From Acanthosoma haemorrhoidale (taxonomy: Eukaryota > Arthropoda > Insecta > Hemiptera > Acanthosomatidae), in assembly GCA_930367205.1 (NCBI GenBank), contig OV884015.1:108998509-109062508 (forward strand): DNA of 64,000 bases, in the 5' to 3' direction. Below the pieces are notes generated by a model, which worked only from the letters and a program-made list of their open reading frames with translations, was not told the DNA's origin and made no database searches. Below are positions 62,001 through 64,000 of this stretch, one piece after another. The translations under genes were made by a program, and so were the position numbers. The number at the start of each line of letters is the position of its first letter. The first letter of the stretch is position 1.

Positions 62001-64000
62001 AAAAGAACGAAATTATAGTAAAAAAACCGAACTTTTACGAAATAGCAGGATTCGAACCGGAAAAAGATAGCTCCTTCTGCCTTATGATCTCCTGATACTA
62101 ATAGAATGAAATATAGTCAAAATGCCGAATTTGTACGAAATAGCAGGATTGAAAGATAAAACGTTAGCTCCTGCCACCTCATGATCTCCTGATACTAAAA
62201 TATCAAAAATATAGTCAAAATGCCGAATTTATTCAAAATAGCAGGATTCAAAGCTTGAAACGTTAGCTCCTGCCACCTCATGATCTCCTGATACTAAAAG
62301 AACGAAAATGTAGTCAAAAACCGAACATTAGAGAAATAGCAAGATTCGAGCCTGGAAACGTTAGCTCCCACCACCTCATGATCTCCTGATACTAAAAGAA
62401 CGAAAATATAGTCAAAAAGCTAATTTTCTCTAAATAGCAGGATTCGAGCCTGGAAACGTTAGCTCCCACCACCTCATGATCTCCTGATAATAAAAGAACG
62501 AAATTATAGTCAAAAAACTGAACTTTTACGAAATAGCAGGATTCAAACCGGAAAAAGATAGCTCCTTCTGCCTTATGATCTCCTGATACTAATAGAATGA
62601 AATATAGTCAAAATGCTGAATTTGTACGAAATGGCGGGATTAGCAGCTAGAACGTTGGCTCCTGCCACCTTATGATCTCCTAATGCTAATAAACAAAAAT
62701 ATAGTCAAAAAGCCAAATTTTTAAGAAATAACAGGATTGGCAGCAAGAATGTTAGCTCCTGCCGCCTCATGATCTTCTGATACTAAAAGAACGAAAATAT
62801 AGTCAAAAAGCCGAATTTTTATGAAATAGCAAGATTGGCAGCTAGAACGTTAGCTCCTTCCACCTTATGATCTCCTGATACTAAAAGAACGAATATATAG
62901 ACAAAAAGCAGAATTTTCACGAAATAGCAGGATTTGAAGCTGGAAACGTTAGCTCCTGCGACCATATGATCTCCTGATACTAAAAGAACGAAAATATAGT
63001 CAAAAAGCTAATTTTCTCTAAAAAGCAGGATTCGAAGTTGGAATCGTTAGCTCCCACCACCTCATGATCTCCTGATACTAAAAGAACCAAATTATAGTCA
63101 AAAAACCGAACTTTTACGAAATAGCAGGATTCAAACCAGGAAAAGATAGCTTCTTCTGCCTTTTGATCTCCTGATACTAATAGAATGAAATATAGTCAAA
63201 AAGCACTACTTTTACGAAATACCAGGATTGGCAGCTAGAACATTAGCTCCTGCTGCCTTATGATCTCCTGATACTAAAAGAACGAATATATAGACAAAAA
63301 GCCGGATTTTTATTAAATAGAAGATTGGCAGCTAGAACGTTAGCTCCTGCCACCTTATGATCTCCTGATACTAAAAGAACGAATATATAGACAAAAAGCC
63401 GGATTTTTACGAAATAGAAGATTGGCAGCTAGAACGTTAGCTCCTTCCACCTTATGATCTCCTAATACTAATAGAACGAATATATAGACAAAAAGCCGAA
63501 TTTTTACGAAATAGCAGGATTCAAAGATAAAACGTAAGCTCCTGCCACCTCATGATCTCCTGATACTAAAAGATCAAAAATATAGTCAAAAAGCCGAAGT
63601 TTTACGAAATAGCAGGATTTGAAGCTGGAAACGTTAGCTCCTGCTACCTCATGATCTCCTGCTACTAAAAGAACGAAAATATAGTCAAAAAGCAAATTTT
63701 CTCTAAATAGCAGGATTCGAGCCTGGAAACGTTAGCTCCTACCACCTCATGGTCTCCTGATACTAAAAGAACAAAAATATAGTCAAAAAGCCAAATTTTT
63801 AAGAAATAACATGATTCGTAGCAAGAATGTGTTAGCTCCAGCCGCCTCATGATCTCCTGATAGTAAAAGAACTAAAATATAGTCAAAAAGCCGAACTTTT
63901 ACGAAATAGCAGGATTGGCAGCTAGAACGTTAGCTCCTGCCACCTTATGATCTCCTGATACTAAAAGAACGAATATATAGACAAAAAGCCGAATTTTTAC
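53058..64000. repeat. Tandem satellite array, about 98-bp monomers, runs off the window
   Basis: Roughly 110 monomers of 97-99 bp follow one another without interruption. Conserved parts are CTCATGATCTCCTGATACTA, AAAGAACGAAAATATAGTCA, TACGAAATAGCAGGATT and ACGTTAGCTCCTGCCACC. The stretch after GCAGGATT varies and defines classes (CGAACCGG, CGAGCCTGG, TGAAGCTGG, CAAAGTTGG, GGCAGCTAG, CGTAGCAAG, CGGTGTTGG). Monomer order recurs in blocks: 58.11-59.16 kb matches 59.49-60.53 kb at a 1374-bp (14-monomer) offset, and 55.64-56.26 matches 58.27-58.89 kb at 2626 bp. The first units near 53.06-53.2 kb are more diverged. Minus-strand frames of 33-aa periodicity arise only where units are 99 bp and are not genes. 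Confidence 0.97.

Noticed and set aside
53700..63860. Many minus-strand ORFs of 60-97 aa with the peptide DYIFVLLVSGDHEVAGANV
   Set aside because: They arise from the satellite wherever consecutive monomers are 99 bp and stop where a 97- or 98-bp unit shifts the frame. There are no starts, splice sites or conservation beyond the DNA repeat.
53058..64000. CRISPR-like array
   Set aside because: The variable parts are short classes that recur, not unique spacers; the whole 98-bp unit is repetitive, and the context is eukaryotic with no cas genes.

Overview
The window looks like nuclear DNA of an arthropod, most likely an insect. It is AT-rich, its genes are split into short exons with GT-AG introns, and it carries mariner, Tc1, Tigger, jockey-like and LTR-type repeats. 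No prokaryotic operon, rRNA or functional tRNA gene was seen. Species and order cannot be fixed from the sequence; a hemipteran-like genome is only a guess.

Gene-bearing part (about 3-29.3 kb). A RhoGAP-domain gene lies on the + strand (3046-6253; its 5' end was not found). Two complete minus-strand genes follow. One is a ten-exon FGGY-family carbohydrate kinase of 552 aa (9587-17403). The other is a fourteen-exon peroxisomal acyl-CoA oxidase of 685 aa ending in the peroxisomal signal SKL (20231-29259). For both, every exon boundary and phase closes into one open frame. Their introns and flanks hold a Tigger-derived element, a mariner-type MITE, several tRNA-derived SINE-like pieces, a 40-bp minisatellite and local duplications, including a copied exon-2 splice junction of the kinase.

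Transposon-rich part (about 31-52.5 kb). There is no complete host gene here. It holds decayed non-LTR reverse transcriptase ends, a Tc1-like element interrupted by an LTR-family fragment, two LTR-like repeats of 728 and 770 bp, a Harbinger-like remnant, a 32-bp minisatellite, an internally deleted mariner, a mariner broken into two opposed halves, long inverted repeats, and a few isolated exon-like segments of unknown meaning.

Right end (51.2-64 kb). A pseudogenic copy of the last two acyl-CoA oxidase exons, split by transposon insertions, sits next to a tandem satellite of about 98 bp per unit. The satellite runs from about 53.06 kb to the window edge (about 110 units). Its monomers differ and multi-monomer blocks recur, for example at a 1374-bp offset. 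The order genes, then transposon graveyard, then satellite suggests a transition from euchromatin to heterochromatin (inference).

The three host genes do not form a pathway. The oxidase acts in peroxisomal fatty-acid beta-oxidation, the kinase in sugar (ribulose-type) phosphorylation, and the RhoGAP in small-GTPase signalling.
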